Part shown: in pieces, positions 54,658-64,000 of the stretch
Numbering within the stretch: position 1 is the first letter of the stretch
Layout: every line of letters starts with the position of its first letter
Translations under genes and position numbers: made by a program
Origin: Chrysopilus asiliformis
Taxonomy: Eukaryota; Arthropoda; Insecta; Diptera; Rhagionidae
Assembly (NCBI GenBank): GCA_964034945.1
Contig: OZ035961.1
Span: 69,505,731 to 69,569,730, forward strand
Direction of reading: 5' to 3'
DNA: 64,000 nt
The notes under the pieces: generated by a model
What the model saw: the letters and a program-made list of their open reading frames with translations, nothing else
Told to the model about the DNA's origin: nothing
The model's database searches: none

Positions 54658-55259
54658 ACGTAGGAACACAGACTTCACATTTTTGTCTTAAGCATGCTAC
54701 AGACAGAGCTGCATGTTCGTGAAAACTGAATTTTAAGCGTCTGTAGGCTGGTAGACAGACGGTGGAGCTAAATGTCGACAAAATCAAAATATTTTGAATT
54801 TCTGGGGGCGTGGCTTCAAGTTTGGCTACATGTCTTAACCTCTGTACGTCGGTATGCTAACTTGATTGCTAACATCATTGTGAAAACGGAGCCGCAGTGT
54901 TCACATCTAAATAAATTGAGAGTCGTTGAAGGAAAACAATTGTTTTATGATGGCTTCTATAGCGAATAATGAATCTTGACGAGATTTTTTCAAATTCTAT
55001 CGAAGTCTACCGGTGTTGTGGCAAATAAAATCTGAAAATTGTAAAAACAAAAGTTAAAAAAATAAGGCTTGGGATGATTTATTAACAAAGTTTAAGGAAG
55101 TGGAACCCAATTGCAGCATAGAAACACATCAACAGAGTGACAAAGTCCTCTGTTGTTCATCAACACAGGACTTTGTCGCACTGGTGATTTTTCTAAAATG
55201 ATGTCCAATGATGTTAGCAATCAAGTTAGCATACCGACGTACAGATATTAAAGCCTGAG

Positions 55260-56070
55260 TTACATTGCGACGACAAGGCGACACGAGACGTCGACGAGAC
55301 TCGTCGGAGTTGTCAAAGTAATTTTCAATGTATGCTTTTGTATTGAATTGATTACATTGCGACGACAGCGACACGACAACGCCACCAAAGTTCGAAAAAT
55401 TGAACTTTTGTCGCGACGACATATGATGACAGTTGAAATGTTTGGTTAGGTTAATTGTGTTTGAGTTGCTCTTTTTTGGTGAAAAATTGGCAATTTTATC
55501 AAAATGCAGAAATTATCGAGCGAGCAATTGGACAAAATGATTAATTTAGTGAAAAATAAACCCGAAATATTTGATAAACGGAGCAAACTCTATAAAAACA
55601 ACGAGTGGAGAGATGGTGTGTGGCTTGAAATTGCGAAGCAAATAAATTCTCACGGTAATGTTATTAATAAATTTAATAAATTTTGGTTTTATAATGGTTT
55701 GAATTTAGACAAAACTTGTAAAATGGCATGGAAGTCTCTAAGAGACCAATTCCAAAGAAGCATAAAAAAATCAAGGGAGCAAGTGGTCAAGAGGCACCAG
55801 ATTTTGACAAGAAACAATATAAATTCTTTGAAAATCAATCACAAATGAATTGGAAAAAATTAAAAATTTAAATTAAATTGTTTTTATAATGCATATAACA
55901 ATATTTTCTTTACTTTCTGCACTCTCATCTTTTACTTTCAAATAAATTTGTTAGGTTATGGGATTGTTTGTCGCGTACTCGCAGCTCTGGTAATGTAACT
56001 TGGATGACGATAACGACAATGTCGCGCGACTCTCGTCGACGTCTCGTGTCGCCTTGTCGTCGCAATGTAA
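55260..56070 (+). mobile_element. Nested TIR element carrying a MADF-domain gene
   Basis: TTACATTGCGACGACAAGGC and GCCTTGTCGTCGCAATGTAA are perfect inverts, extended through GACACGAGACGTCGACGAG. It interrupts one arm of the foldback element 54692-56225, so it is the younger insertion. Its only clear product is the MADF protein. Confidence 0.85.
55504..55848 (+). CDS. MADF-domain DNA-binding protein (114 aa, transposon-borne)
   Basis: LDKMINLVKNKPEIFDKRSK, YKNNEWRDGVWLEIAKQIN and WKSLRDQFQRSIKKSR follow the MADF (Myb/SANT-like) pattern, with its spaced aromatic residues and W-KSLRD box. Typical MADF proteins have a C-terminal extension that is absent here. In insects such genes often accompany PIF/Harbinger-like elements as the DNA-binding partner of the transposase. 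The frame is intact but lies within a nested TIR element. Confidence 0.75.
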   Translation: MQKLSSEQLDKMINLVKNKPEIFDKRSKLYKNNEWRDGVWLEIAKQINSHGNVINKFNKFWFYNGLNLDKTCKMAWKSLRDQFQRSIKKSREQVVKRHQILTRNNINSLKINHK

Positions 56071-56436
56071 GGCATGTAGCCAAACTTGCAGCCACGCCCC
56101 CAGAAATTCAAAATATTTTGATTTTGTCGACATTTAGCTCCACCGTCTGTCTACCAGCCTACAGACGTTTAAAATTCAGTTTTCACGGACATGTCTACGG
56201 ACATGTAGCTCTGTCTGTAGCATGCTTAACACTTGATTAACAATTTTTTACCCCGAGAAATATCTCACCGCAATGAGATTTTTTTCAATGCTGAGCAGAG
56301 ATATTTCATGGAATTTCATTTCTTCGCATGCCTTCGAAGTTAAAACAACTCGTCACAGTTATTGTAAAATATTAGAAACAAAGAAAATCAGGCGAAAAGA
56401 AAAACCTTTATGTTAAATATTCTCTTCCAAAGCCTT

Positions 56437-57147
56437 CCCAGTGAAAAAGCTGTCTTTAAAGACATGACTTGTAGATGGTCTTCAACGAGAAGTACATACG
56501 AAAATCAATATGTTAGAAGGCAACATAAAATATAAAACAAATCGGGGCAACGACGTGAAAACATCTAGCGGTAGGCATATAAAACTCTGGCAACGTGTTT
56601 TGAAGTAGCTGTCAGAAAAGAATTCCGTTCCGCCCGAGATTTTTTAATTGTGGCTCTTTTATTCAGTGTTTGGTGTTTCTCGTTTTATTTATCTAAATTA
56701 TTAAAGACGTTTTGTATTAAGTTTTTGTAAATATATTTGGTGATATTGTAAATATATTTGGTGACAAATGGAAAATTTGTCAAAAAGGCAACAAAAGCGA
56801 ATTATTTCTGCTTTTGCCGCTAATCTTCGGAGAAAATGAAAGCTTTTTTTAATGAAGACCCAGACTTTGCAGAGCTTGAAGACGATGAAGAGGATATTCA
56901 GTCTACAATATCTGATGAAATGGAGCTCTTGAAGTTAAAATTAGGTCGCTGTGTGGGCGCGCGAAAAAAACCCCATCAGCGCCATCTGTTTTCCGGATTT
57001 AGTACTAATGAAGACATACTTTCAGACATGTTTTTAAGATAGACATAGACATGCTCTGTGCGTTGGTCTTGCGAGTGTCTTTACTTTGTCTTCAAGACTG
57101 GTATTGAAGACGTCTTTAAAGACGTCTTGAAGACACCTTTCACTGGG
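56437..57147 (+). mobile_element. TIR element, ~0.7 kb, with two short frames
   Basis: CCCAGTGAAA and TTTCACTGGG bound 711 bp. Subterminal GTCTTTAAAGAC and GTCTTGAAGAC palindromes occur at both ends. Inside, MENLSKRQQKRIISAFAANL (56768-56839) overlaps the ATG of a second frame (56836-57042; acidic FAELEDDEEDIQ then basic). No known domain was recognised. Confidence 0.7.
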
Positions 57148-57592
57148 TTTTGTATCTTATTGTTTGTAAAAATTAGTTATTTTCGCAACTACTTGTCGGG
57201 ATAATTTATATTCCGCCATCTTGAATCGGGAAATTCCATGAAATTTTGCAATTGCAAGATTTCATGAGATTTATCTCTGGGATTTTTTATCGCCGTCAAC
57301 TCGAGCTCTGATTGGTCAATCAAAAATCTCTGCAATGAAAAATCGCAAGTGGAGACACGGTCTAAGCGTTGACGTTTCAAAAATTACAATTACAAAAAAC
57401 CGACAGACATAACAATAGCAACTTTCGTTTACATTTATTTATGATCCATATAGATCTCTAGACGTGCACGTGAAATCCCACTGGCACTTCGCGCAAACTA
57501 CGCTAAGGAAATCGACAAGAAAATCGCAGTAGGTCTTGAAAGAGTCGAGTAATCGGAATGGGTTTCAACGACGCATGTAGTCACTAAGTGCC
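57148..57592. other. Intergenic, nothing recognised
   Basis: No gene, TIR pair or known family was seen. Confidence 0.4.
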
Positions 57593-58082
57593 TGTCTACA
57601 CGAGGATTCACTTTGAGGCGGCACGTCATTCGTGATTTGAGGGACGCAGTGGGGAGGGAAACCAAAAAGAGCGAACGAAGTTTAGATTCACTTAAAATTA
57701 TCGGTTGCAAACCGGTTTGTGTCTCGTTGTGCTTTTATTGGTCATTTCGTTGTTTGCTGTGGAGTCGTGGAGTCATGCGCATCTGAAAATTCGGAGTTTT
57801 CTTCTTCAGATTGGCACAAAAATAGAGCCGTTGCTGATGAAGCATATAATAAACTTGTTACTGCAATTATTATATGATCCATATATGATCCATATTTTCA
57901 TTAAATTTAACAAATTTCACTGCAATCATTTTACAACTGAGTTAAATTTTGAGGTTATTTTCATCCCAATTTCTTAACGTCAAAAAGGCGAAAGATTTTA
58001 GCGAATGAAAAAGGCGAACCGTGTGCACACGGCAACAAAATGAGGAAAGACGTGCCGCCTCAAAGTGAATTCTCGTGTAATC
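57593..58082. mobile_element. MITE, 490 bp, ~33 bp TIRs
   Basis: ATTCACTTTGAGGCGGCACG at the left is inverted as CGTGCCGCCTCAAAGTGAAT at the right, with TACACGAG/CTCGTGTA outside. It sits at the edge of a gypsy remnant. No clear target duplication. Confidence 0.82.
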
Positions 58083-59010
58083 ACACGCTAAGAAAGATGG
58101 AGCATTGAAGATCTCAACCATCCATACCAAAAGCAGAACACATCTTTAATGGAATGAAAGGTGCCAATTTTTTTTGTCACCTAGATATCACAGATTGTCA
58201 TTCGCACCTGCCCATCGATGAAAAATTCCGACAAGCCCTGCCAACAACATGACATCTCTGAATTATGGCAGCCAGCAAAAGTAAGGTTAAGTTCGAGTTT
58301 TATGTGAAAGCTACGCATTTTAAATGGAAACGGAAGGTAATAATAATTATGTTATTACTTATAACATCACACAAAATGATTTTGTTAGGTAAAATTGAAG
58401 TGCACGCAAACGTCCTGCTGAGAGGAGGTGATATGCAGTGACAGTTTTCCATAAAGTGGAAGGGAAAGTACGTGTGAGACACTGATGTGATCGACTTTTT
58501 GCGCACGTAAATTTGAATTTCGCTATCCCGCTCACTTTGCCAGTAAAAATATAAATACCCATCTTTCTAAACCCACTATACTAGCAACAGATGCGAGCAA
58601 AACCAGATGGGATGCAGTACTATCTCATCATCTAAGTAACGAAGTGGAGCGACCAGTCGCTTTCGCAAATAAAACCATGAACGCTAGAGATCAGCGCTAT
58701 CCTTAGATGGATAAGGAAACCCTGGTAACTGTTTGGGCTGTTCAGAAGTTTTTCTATTACATTTAAGCTCGCCATTTCACGCTAATAACAAACCATAAGC
58801 CATTTGCTCAGATTTTACATTCAGAGAAGTCACTTCCAGTATTCTGTGTCAGCAGAATGGCTAACTACGCAGATTATCTTTCTCACTTCAACTTTGACGT
58901 CATGTCGAAGCCAACAAAGTCAAATGCCAACTCAGACTACTGTTCACGTCTTCCACTGCCTCAAGCAAGAAACTCAATTTATTAACGACGAGTTGGATCA
59001 ATTTTCGTTT
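58083..59010 (+). pseudogene. Ty3/gypsy pol remnant, split by a MITE
   Basis: 58108-58235 encodes an RT piece (FNGMKGANFFCHLDITDC, HLPIDEKFRQAL). 58578-58990 encodes the RNase H part (LATDASKTRWDAVLSHHLS, RPVAFANKTMNARDQRY, DKETLVTVWAVQKF, ITNHKP). Stops interrupt both. RT and RNase H are separated by a partial MITE of family D and by loss of the remaining RT. Confidence 0.82.
58236..58577. mobile_element. MITE family D, copy 2 (partial)
   Basis: TGAATTATGGCAGCCAGCAA through CTATCCCGCTCACTTTGCCA to TTTCTAAACCCAC matches the right two thirds of 19181-19725. The left terminus is missing. Confidence 0.8.
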
Positions 59011-59491
59011 TGACAAATTAAACATCTATCTACCGGTTCGTGCAGAAATGAAATAGGATCTACACCTAGGTAATAGCCAAAGAAACGAAATAGGATCTAC
59101 ACCCATGAATCAAATACAACAGATTGCGCAAAGACGAGTTTCATTTTGGTAAACTTCTGCGCATGACGTCACAAGAGCGTACTGAAATGTCATTGATATG
59201 AGATTTGTTCTGTTTTCGCCTAAAAACTGGAATTTATTCTGTTTGCTGCAATATAAATATTATTTATTTTTATAAATAGTAAAAAAATAGTCAAACAACA
59301 ACAATGCCTGCGAATTTTTACTACACTTTGTGAAAATAAATGAAATATAGCTAAAATTTCTAGGTTAGAATTTTTTTATTTTTCCTTTTTCTTGTAGTTA
59401 AATGTTCAGCTTACGTCTGCCGAGTTAAAGATATCGTTCAATTAGAGCCGAAATATTTATTTTTTACTTGTTGCCGAAAATTTCAATCTTA
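59011..59491. other. Intergenic, nothing recognised
   Basis: A short tandem word GAAATAGGATCTACACC occurs at 59048 and 59087. There is no coding signal. Confidence 0.4.
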
Positions 59492-59807
59492 GATCGCATT
59501 CACACGATAAGTTTTTTGATTCATGAATCACGGCCATTCTCTTTTAAACATTCACGAATCATTCACGGTCATTTACACGGTAAATGTTTTGACGTGCGTC
59601 TTTTTGACGTTTATGGAAGTTTTTGCCGTAAATTAACATGAGCGAATACGAATGAGAGCAAAAAGGAATTGAGAAAACGGACTTGCAATAACTTATGTTC
59701 AATCAAAAGTTGGTGATTCACCAACTTATCGCCCCTCCTACATCTCACACCTCTTGCCCTCGTTTGGCCGTGACGTGAATCAAAAAACTTATCGTGTGAA
59801 TCCGGAC
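59492..59807. mobile_element. MITE, 316 bp, TTA target duplication
   Basis: ATTCACACGATAAGTTTTTT and AAAAAACTTATCGTGTGAAT are perfect inverts near ends GATCGC / CCGGAC. TTA lies at 59489-59491 and 59808-59810. Confidence 0.85.
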
Positions 59808-59810
59808 TTA

Positions 59811-60539
59811 CTTTGTGCAACTCTGCTTTTGAGCAGAGTTGAGAAAAGTTAATTTGGACAGCTGCAACTCGTCATTGAGGAACGCGAATAAAGTTAACCA
59901 CGGTAAACCACAAGCATTTAGAAACAACTTTCTGCCGACCACGGTTAACTTTGTTAATAAAGGAACGTAGCCTCGGTTAGAGACCCATTAGATATAAATG
60001 GAAAAAAGCTAAATTTTTAAATTTTTTTAAAGTGTTGCCGTTGTTAAAATCGATAAATTGAAATCAATTAAATTTCGATGCTTTCCAGAGAAGCCAAAAT
60101 AGTCCTAATTCGCTCCACATAAAATCCAACTTCCAAGCTCAGAACAAAATCTAGAGATCAAGAATAAAAACTGATTTACATGCATCAGCAATGCCAACAG
60201 CAACATCGATGCAACGAGCGACGGCAAAAAGAGAAATGCTGTCGAATGAATTACAATGAAGCAGCAACAGCAACAGTAAAAATCGACGTTTCTGAATTGT
60301 TGAATTAACCTTTCTTCCATGATTATCTAAATTAAATTTTTATTAAATAAATAACAAAGACCATCTGTCAACGTAGCTGTTCAGAGTTGCTGCTCAAATT
60401 TAGGATTAGAAATGAATCGGCAGCAAAATATCTCTCTGAAAATCTGACAGAATCGATTCTCGACCAATCACAGTGTCGATTCTCGACCAATAAAAAAATT
60501 TTCTCCGTGACGTTGCTGTTGCTGCTGCATTGTAAATCA
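59811..60539. other. Intergenic with a short hairpin
   Basis: AAAGTTAACCACGG (59893) and CCACGGTTAACTTT (59939) form a stem with a ~32-base loop. No gene was recognised. Confidence 0.4.
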
Positions 60540-60757
60540 GCTTTAAGCCCATATCAGAATGCAGCAGCAATTTCGGGGCAGCGGGCAGCAAAAGTTTCCC
60601 ATTGGCTAAGAGCAAAATTATGACGTACTAAAAGCAGCAAAAATTCTCACTGCTTTTTTAGCGCTATTTCTATTTTTACTGACGCTGCCCGAGCAGTAAA
60701 TTTTCCATATAGTTCGAATATACGCTATACGCCGTCAGAACGCTAATGCCTTCATTG

Positions 60758-61611
60758 AAGCTAGAACCTGAATCGTACGTCGATGCGTCCGTCATGCGTG
60801 CGTCCGGTTGACAGTTCGATGCGGAGACAGTTGGCTACGGCAACGAATCTGGAGTTAATTCATTGTTTTGCACTTCTTCTATTAGTTTATCGTCGAAACA
60901 ATTACTTTCAATTTGTTCCATACTTAAATTGCTTAACTACTAATCCACACCTGCCATGAATGCCGTCAGTGTCGCTGTTACATCTGATGTTATGTCTAGT
61001 GAAGATTGTATTGTCAGCTGTTACGACAGAAAAGTCTAACATTTTTTGCTGACATCTTTGCTGACAGAAATGGTAACAGAAATGGAATTTAAGATGGCGG
61101 ATTCTAATTTTTCACGTGCAGAGATGCTCCGTTGTATAAACGAATGCTGTTTAAAAGTAATTTTTACAAAGAAATGATTTGAAAAAGGCATCGTGGGAGC
61201 AGCTGGAAGTCGAATTTAATTTTAGTGCGGAGATTTTAAAGAAAGAAGTGAAATCACAGATCGTCATATTTACTACTCTGAGTTGTTTACTGCTCAACGC
61301 ATTTCTGGAACTGAAATGTTATGCCAGAATCAGCAGCCCACCTACGTCACAACAGAATTTTCTAATGACATTTATGTTAGCAGTCCTGTCAACGTTTCCG
61401 GCAGGTCTGGATGGCGTGTAAATCGTAAACAAACTTTTTTGCGAAATGACATTTCCGTGCGTTGCCGCATGTAAAAGTAGAAATTCGACCTACTCTATGC
61501 GGTTGCCGCATCGGAAATCGTATTATTAGGGGAATACTCATAGCATCCCGTTGATTCTACTCGAACTGTCAACGTGACGGACGCATCGACGTACGATTCA
61601 GGTTCTAGCTT
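60758..61611. mobile_element. TIR element, 854 bp, 37-bp perfect TIRs
   Basis: AAGCTAGAACCTGAATCGTA opens and TACGATTCAGGTTCTAGCTT closes it; identity runs over 37 bp including CGTCGATGCGTCCGTCA. A second inverted block GTTGACAGTTCGA follows. It contains a 260-bp segment (60973-61233) that recurs at 63740-64000. Confidence 0.88.
61082..61233 (+). pseudogene. Repeat-borne short reading frame, copy 1
   Basis: MEFKMADSNFSRAEMLRCIN, then ECCLKVIFTKK, stops. The shifted frame continues KKASWEQLEVEFNFSAEILK. Together these faintly resemble a MADF/Myb-like domain broken by a frameshift. The second copy at 63849 reads on without that stop. Confidence 0.4.
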
Positions 61612-61631
61612 AATTTTATCCAAATCATCAA

Positions 61632-61880
61632 TAAGGCACTTAGCACACCGAATGCGAATTCGCACCGCATAGCGAAAAAGTTCAAACTTATCAAGCGATC
61701 TTATATTGTATGTAATCTACATGAGTTCTAATTTTGCAGAGACTGCAATTTTGGGGAGACCGCATTGTTACGTAATACAAAATTAGATCTCATGTAGATG
61801 ACATGACATAAGATCGCGTGGTAAACTTGAACTTTTTCGCAATGCGGTGCGAATTCGCATTCGGTGTGCCAAGTGCCTTA
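61632..61880. mobile_element. Foldback MITE, 249 bp, ~95 bp arms
   Basis: TAAGGCACTTAGCACACCGA and CGGTGTGCCAAGTGCCTTA pair. The arms run through GAATGCGAATTCGCACCGCA and AAAAAGTTCAA to CATGAG, leaving a ~50 bp centre. Confidence 0.9.
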
Positions 61881-62955
61881 CTGCAGACATTTTATGAACG
61901 AATAGATAAATTAACAAATTTCACGAGAAAATCAAACAAATGAGAACTGTCAAACTGATTTTACTCCGGATTCGTGCTGCTCCATTCCGTGATGGAAGTC
62001 AGCAAAACCAATTTTACTACCAAGGCAGTTTTGCTGCCGCAGCGGATGCTGCTTCATTCTGATATGCGCTTTAAGAACACAAAAAGAAAAGTGTAATTGT
62101 TTTGGCTAGCAAAATAATACTTCATTTTAATAAAGAAATGTTTACATGAAGTTAGAGAATTAACAATTCAATCCAAAAGCTTAGGAGCAAAAAGTAGGTA
62201 AACATTTTGTCGAGATTTGTCTCATCAGTCAGCAACAGTTTTTTTTTTCTAATGTAATTTCGTGGTTTCTTGTAGTTCAACTAAATGAATAAAAATATTT
62301 CCTACAAAATACATTGACCATGCATGAGGCCTGCCCTAGGAAATACATGATTTTTGGAATTGTTTTCCTCACTCTGTAAGATTTTTTACTTTTAATTCAT
62401 ATTTTGGTGTTTAAAATTGTATTTTTAATAGACTAACAATTGTTGTTCTTGTAATTGAATCACGTTGGGCAACGGAAAATAAGAACCAAAAAAATTTCGT
62501 AATAGAGAATAATTCTACGTGTTGGTTACGTGAGGAATATTTTATTATAGAAGACTGCCACCCATGTACAGGTCAGTACTGTTTTTTTAGGTAGATATAA
62601 AATCAAGCAAAAAGCTAAATAAAAATGTGTTGAGAAAAATGAAGGCAAGAGTTTACGTGCGTTATTGAGATTGTTCAAGTAGACTGAAAGCAGGAAATGG
62701 TACTATGTATTATTAACTACGGTTATCTGAAAATCGTTCAAAGAAAACTCGCGTTCCAAAACACCGAGTTTGAGCTGTCGGGCAAGTAGATGAAAAGAGA
62801 GGTCAGTCATCTACACGCATTCGGCACTTGCCAGACAGGAATATGACATTCCGTTCAAAATCTAACTCGAAAAATTTCTTTATTCAGAATAAAGTGATAG
62901 CCGGAAAAAAAATTATTTAACAGGAAGTGTAAAACTCACAATTTCCGAGCGGAAT
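61881..62955. other. Intergenic, nothing recognised beyond the composite end
   Basis: After 62075 no family, gene or paired termini were seen. Confidence 0.4.
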
Positions 62956-62963
62956 GTTTAGAC

Positions 62964-63685
62964 CAGCCATGGGCAAAGTTGGCCTTTTTGGCCCATTTGG
63001 CCCAGTTTGAGTGAACCGAAATAATACAATTGCAACTGGGCCAAATACAATTGCAACTGGGCCAAATTTAGTATCATGCTTACACAGTGCTTGTAACTCT
63101 ATACTTTCACAGCGATGAGCGAAAACACATCACAGCCATCGGTCGCTCTGAGTTGTTTTCATGTCATTCGCCATCAGGCACTCCACTAAGTAGGTTGTGT
63201 TTGTTATTTGCGCATATACACTGAAATAAATATGAAGCGTTTCTATAATAATAGAAACTTCAAAGATCAATGGGAGGAGGATTTTTTTTTGTAGAAATCC
63301 CTGGACAATGCTTGGTTTGTTTTCTTAAGCTTTCCCACATCAAAAAATATGCAATGCAAAGGCATTATGTAGCCAAGCACAAAAGGGATTTTGATTTTGA
63401 TGGTGAAAGGAGAAAATTATTTTTTGCTAAATTAAAAGAAGACTTTCTAAAGAAAACTACATGCACTGCTAATGTTATACCAGAGCAGAAAACTAAGTCA
63501 TGTAATTCGAAAGCAATAAAAAAAGCTTCGTTTGTAGTCAGTTTAAAAATCGCACAGCACAATAAATGTTTCAGCGACGGGACTTTATAAAAGACATTTT
63601 CTCACAGTGTACTCGATTTTCTGAAGTATATTTTGGCTTGTTGGTATATGTTTGGCCCGTTTTAATTTTTTCTTGTCCACGTCTG
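62964..63685 (+). mobile_element. hAT element, deleted, 722 bp, perfect 8-bp TSD
   Basis: GTTTAGAC is duplicated at 62956-62963 and 63686-63693. The ends CAGCCATGGGCAA and TTGTCCACGTCTG are imperfect TIRs of the CAG...CTG class. Inside, 63231-63590 encodes a BED-finger-like start: KRFYNNRNFKDQWEED, then after a poly-T frameshift EIPGQCLVC and QRHYVAKH. This is like hAT transposases related to GTF2IRD2/ZBED genes. A 21-bp unit ACAATTGCAACTGGGCCAAA is tandemly duplicated at about 63027-63067. Confidence 0.9.
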
Positions 63686-63739
63686 GTTTAGACTAGCTGA
63701 TGAGAGTGTATTTCTCGTCACTCTGAGCAACTAAACTGG

Positions 63740-64000
63740 CGCTGTTACGTCTGATGTTATGTCTAGTGAAGATTGAAAAGTCAGCTGTTACGACAGAAAA
63801 GTCTGACAGTTTTTGTTGACATCTTTGCTAACAGAAATCGTAACAGAAATGGAATTTAAGATGGCGGATTCTAATTTTTCACGCGCAGAGACGCTCCGTT
63901 CTATAAACGAATACTGTTTAAAAGTAATTTCTACAAAGAAATTATTTGAAAAAGGCATCGTGGGAGCAGCTGGAAGTCGAATTTCATTTTAGTGCGGAGA
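63740..64000 (+). repeat. Second copy of the 260-bp segment, running off the window
   Basis: It matches 60973-61233 with about 20 differences and one small deletion. Its frame MEFKMADSNFSRAETLRSIN, EYCLKVISTKKLFEK runs 47 codons (63849-63992). The repeat continues beyond the right edge. Confidence 0.75.

Larger units (their letters stand above)
54692..56225. mobile_element. Foldback element, ~190 bp arms, TTAA flanks
   Basis: TTAA at 54688-54691 and 56226-56229 flanks termini GCATGCTACAGACAGAGCT and AGCTCTGTCTGTAGCATGC. The arms continue past CCACCGTCTGTCTACCAGCC to TAGCATACCGACGTACAG. The right arm is interrupted: its inner part is at 55205-55259 and its outer part at 56071-56225, with the MADF element between. 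The loop (54886-55204) holds nothing recognisable. Confidence 0.85.
60540..62075. mobile_element. Composite of nested TIR elements
   Basis: CATATCAGAATGCAGCAGCA near 60551 is mirrored (with mismatches) by TGCTGCTTCATTCTGATATG near 62048, suggesting an outer pair of termini. Inside lie the TIR elements 60758-61611 and 61632-61880. The outer pair is the least certain. Confidence 0.5.

Noticed and set aside
1..64000. tRNA, rRNA and conserved ncRNA genes
   Set aside because: No cloverleaf with A and B boxes or rRNA-like block was noticed by eye. A tRNAscan or Infernal search would be decisive and could not be run.

Overview
The window looks like euchromatic, repeat-rich DNA from an insect, most likely a dipteran. 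The evidence is: AT-rich sequence; genes split by short spliceosomal introns; mariner, hAT, PIF/Harbinger, piggyBac-like and pogo-like DNA elements; R1-clade and Jockey/CR1-group LINE remnants; Ty1/copia and Ty3/gypsy remnants; and interspersed repeats carrying (GTCY)n tetranucleotide tracts like those described for dipteran mini-me elements. Nothing in it is prokaryotic. The species cannot be named from sequence alone.

Only two host genes are convincing, both on the minus strand. (1) Orc1, origin recognition complex subunit 1: eight coding exons from the start codon at 27087 down to 7206, 852 codons in consistent phase, with a BAH domain, a basic linker, an AAA+ core and the start of the winged-helix region. 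The last coding exon lies outside the left edge. Its penultimate intron (7303-18580) is 11.3 kb of nested transposons. (2) A nuclear protein with an extended PHD finger of the RAI1/TCF20 type: eight exons, 45836 down to 39425, 1039 codons, complete.

Layout. 1-7200: repeat families A and B, a 0.9 kb (GTCY)n tract and two head-to-tail R1-clade LINE copies abutting GACTGACA repeats. 7200-27100: Orc1, with copia, mariner, Harbinger, hAT, TTAA-flanked and other insertions in its introns. 27100-39400: TIR elements, three Harbinger or mariner derivatives, a LINE remnant on the minus strand and another inverted A repeat. 39400-45840: the ePHD gene. 45840-64000: A and B repeats, a mariner, foldback elements (one with a nested MADF-domain element), a gypsy remnant and several MITEs with clear target-site duplications.

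The most striking observation is that the first coding exon of Orc1 lies inside a 1.0 kb segment bounded by about 29-bp inverted repeats and flanked by a 7-8 bp target duplication. The same segment carries, divergently, the start of a THAP-like zinc-finger reading frame. THAP domains and 8-bp duplications are hallmarks of P-type transposons, so a P-like element may have supplied or captured the Orc1 start exon. A separate TTA-flanked MITE is nested inside this segment.

Exon boundaries and element ends were read by eye from splice consensus, reading phase, TIRs and TSDs. Family names rest on remembered motif patterns, not on database searches.
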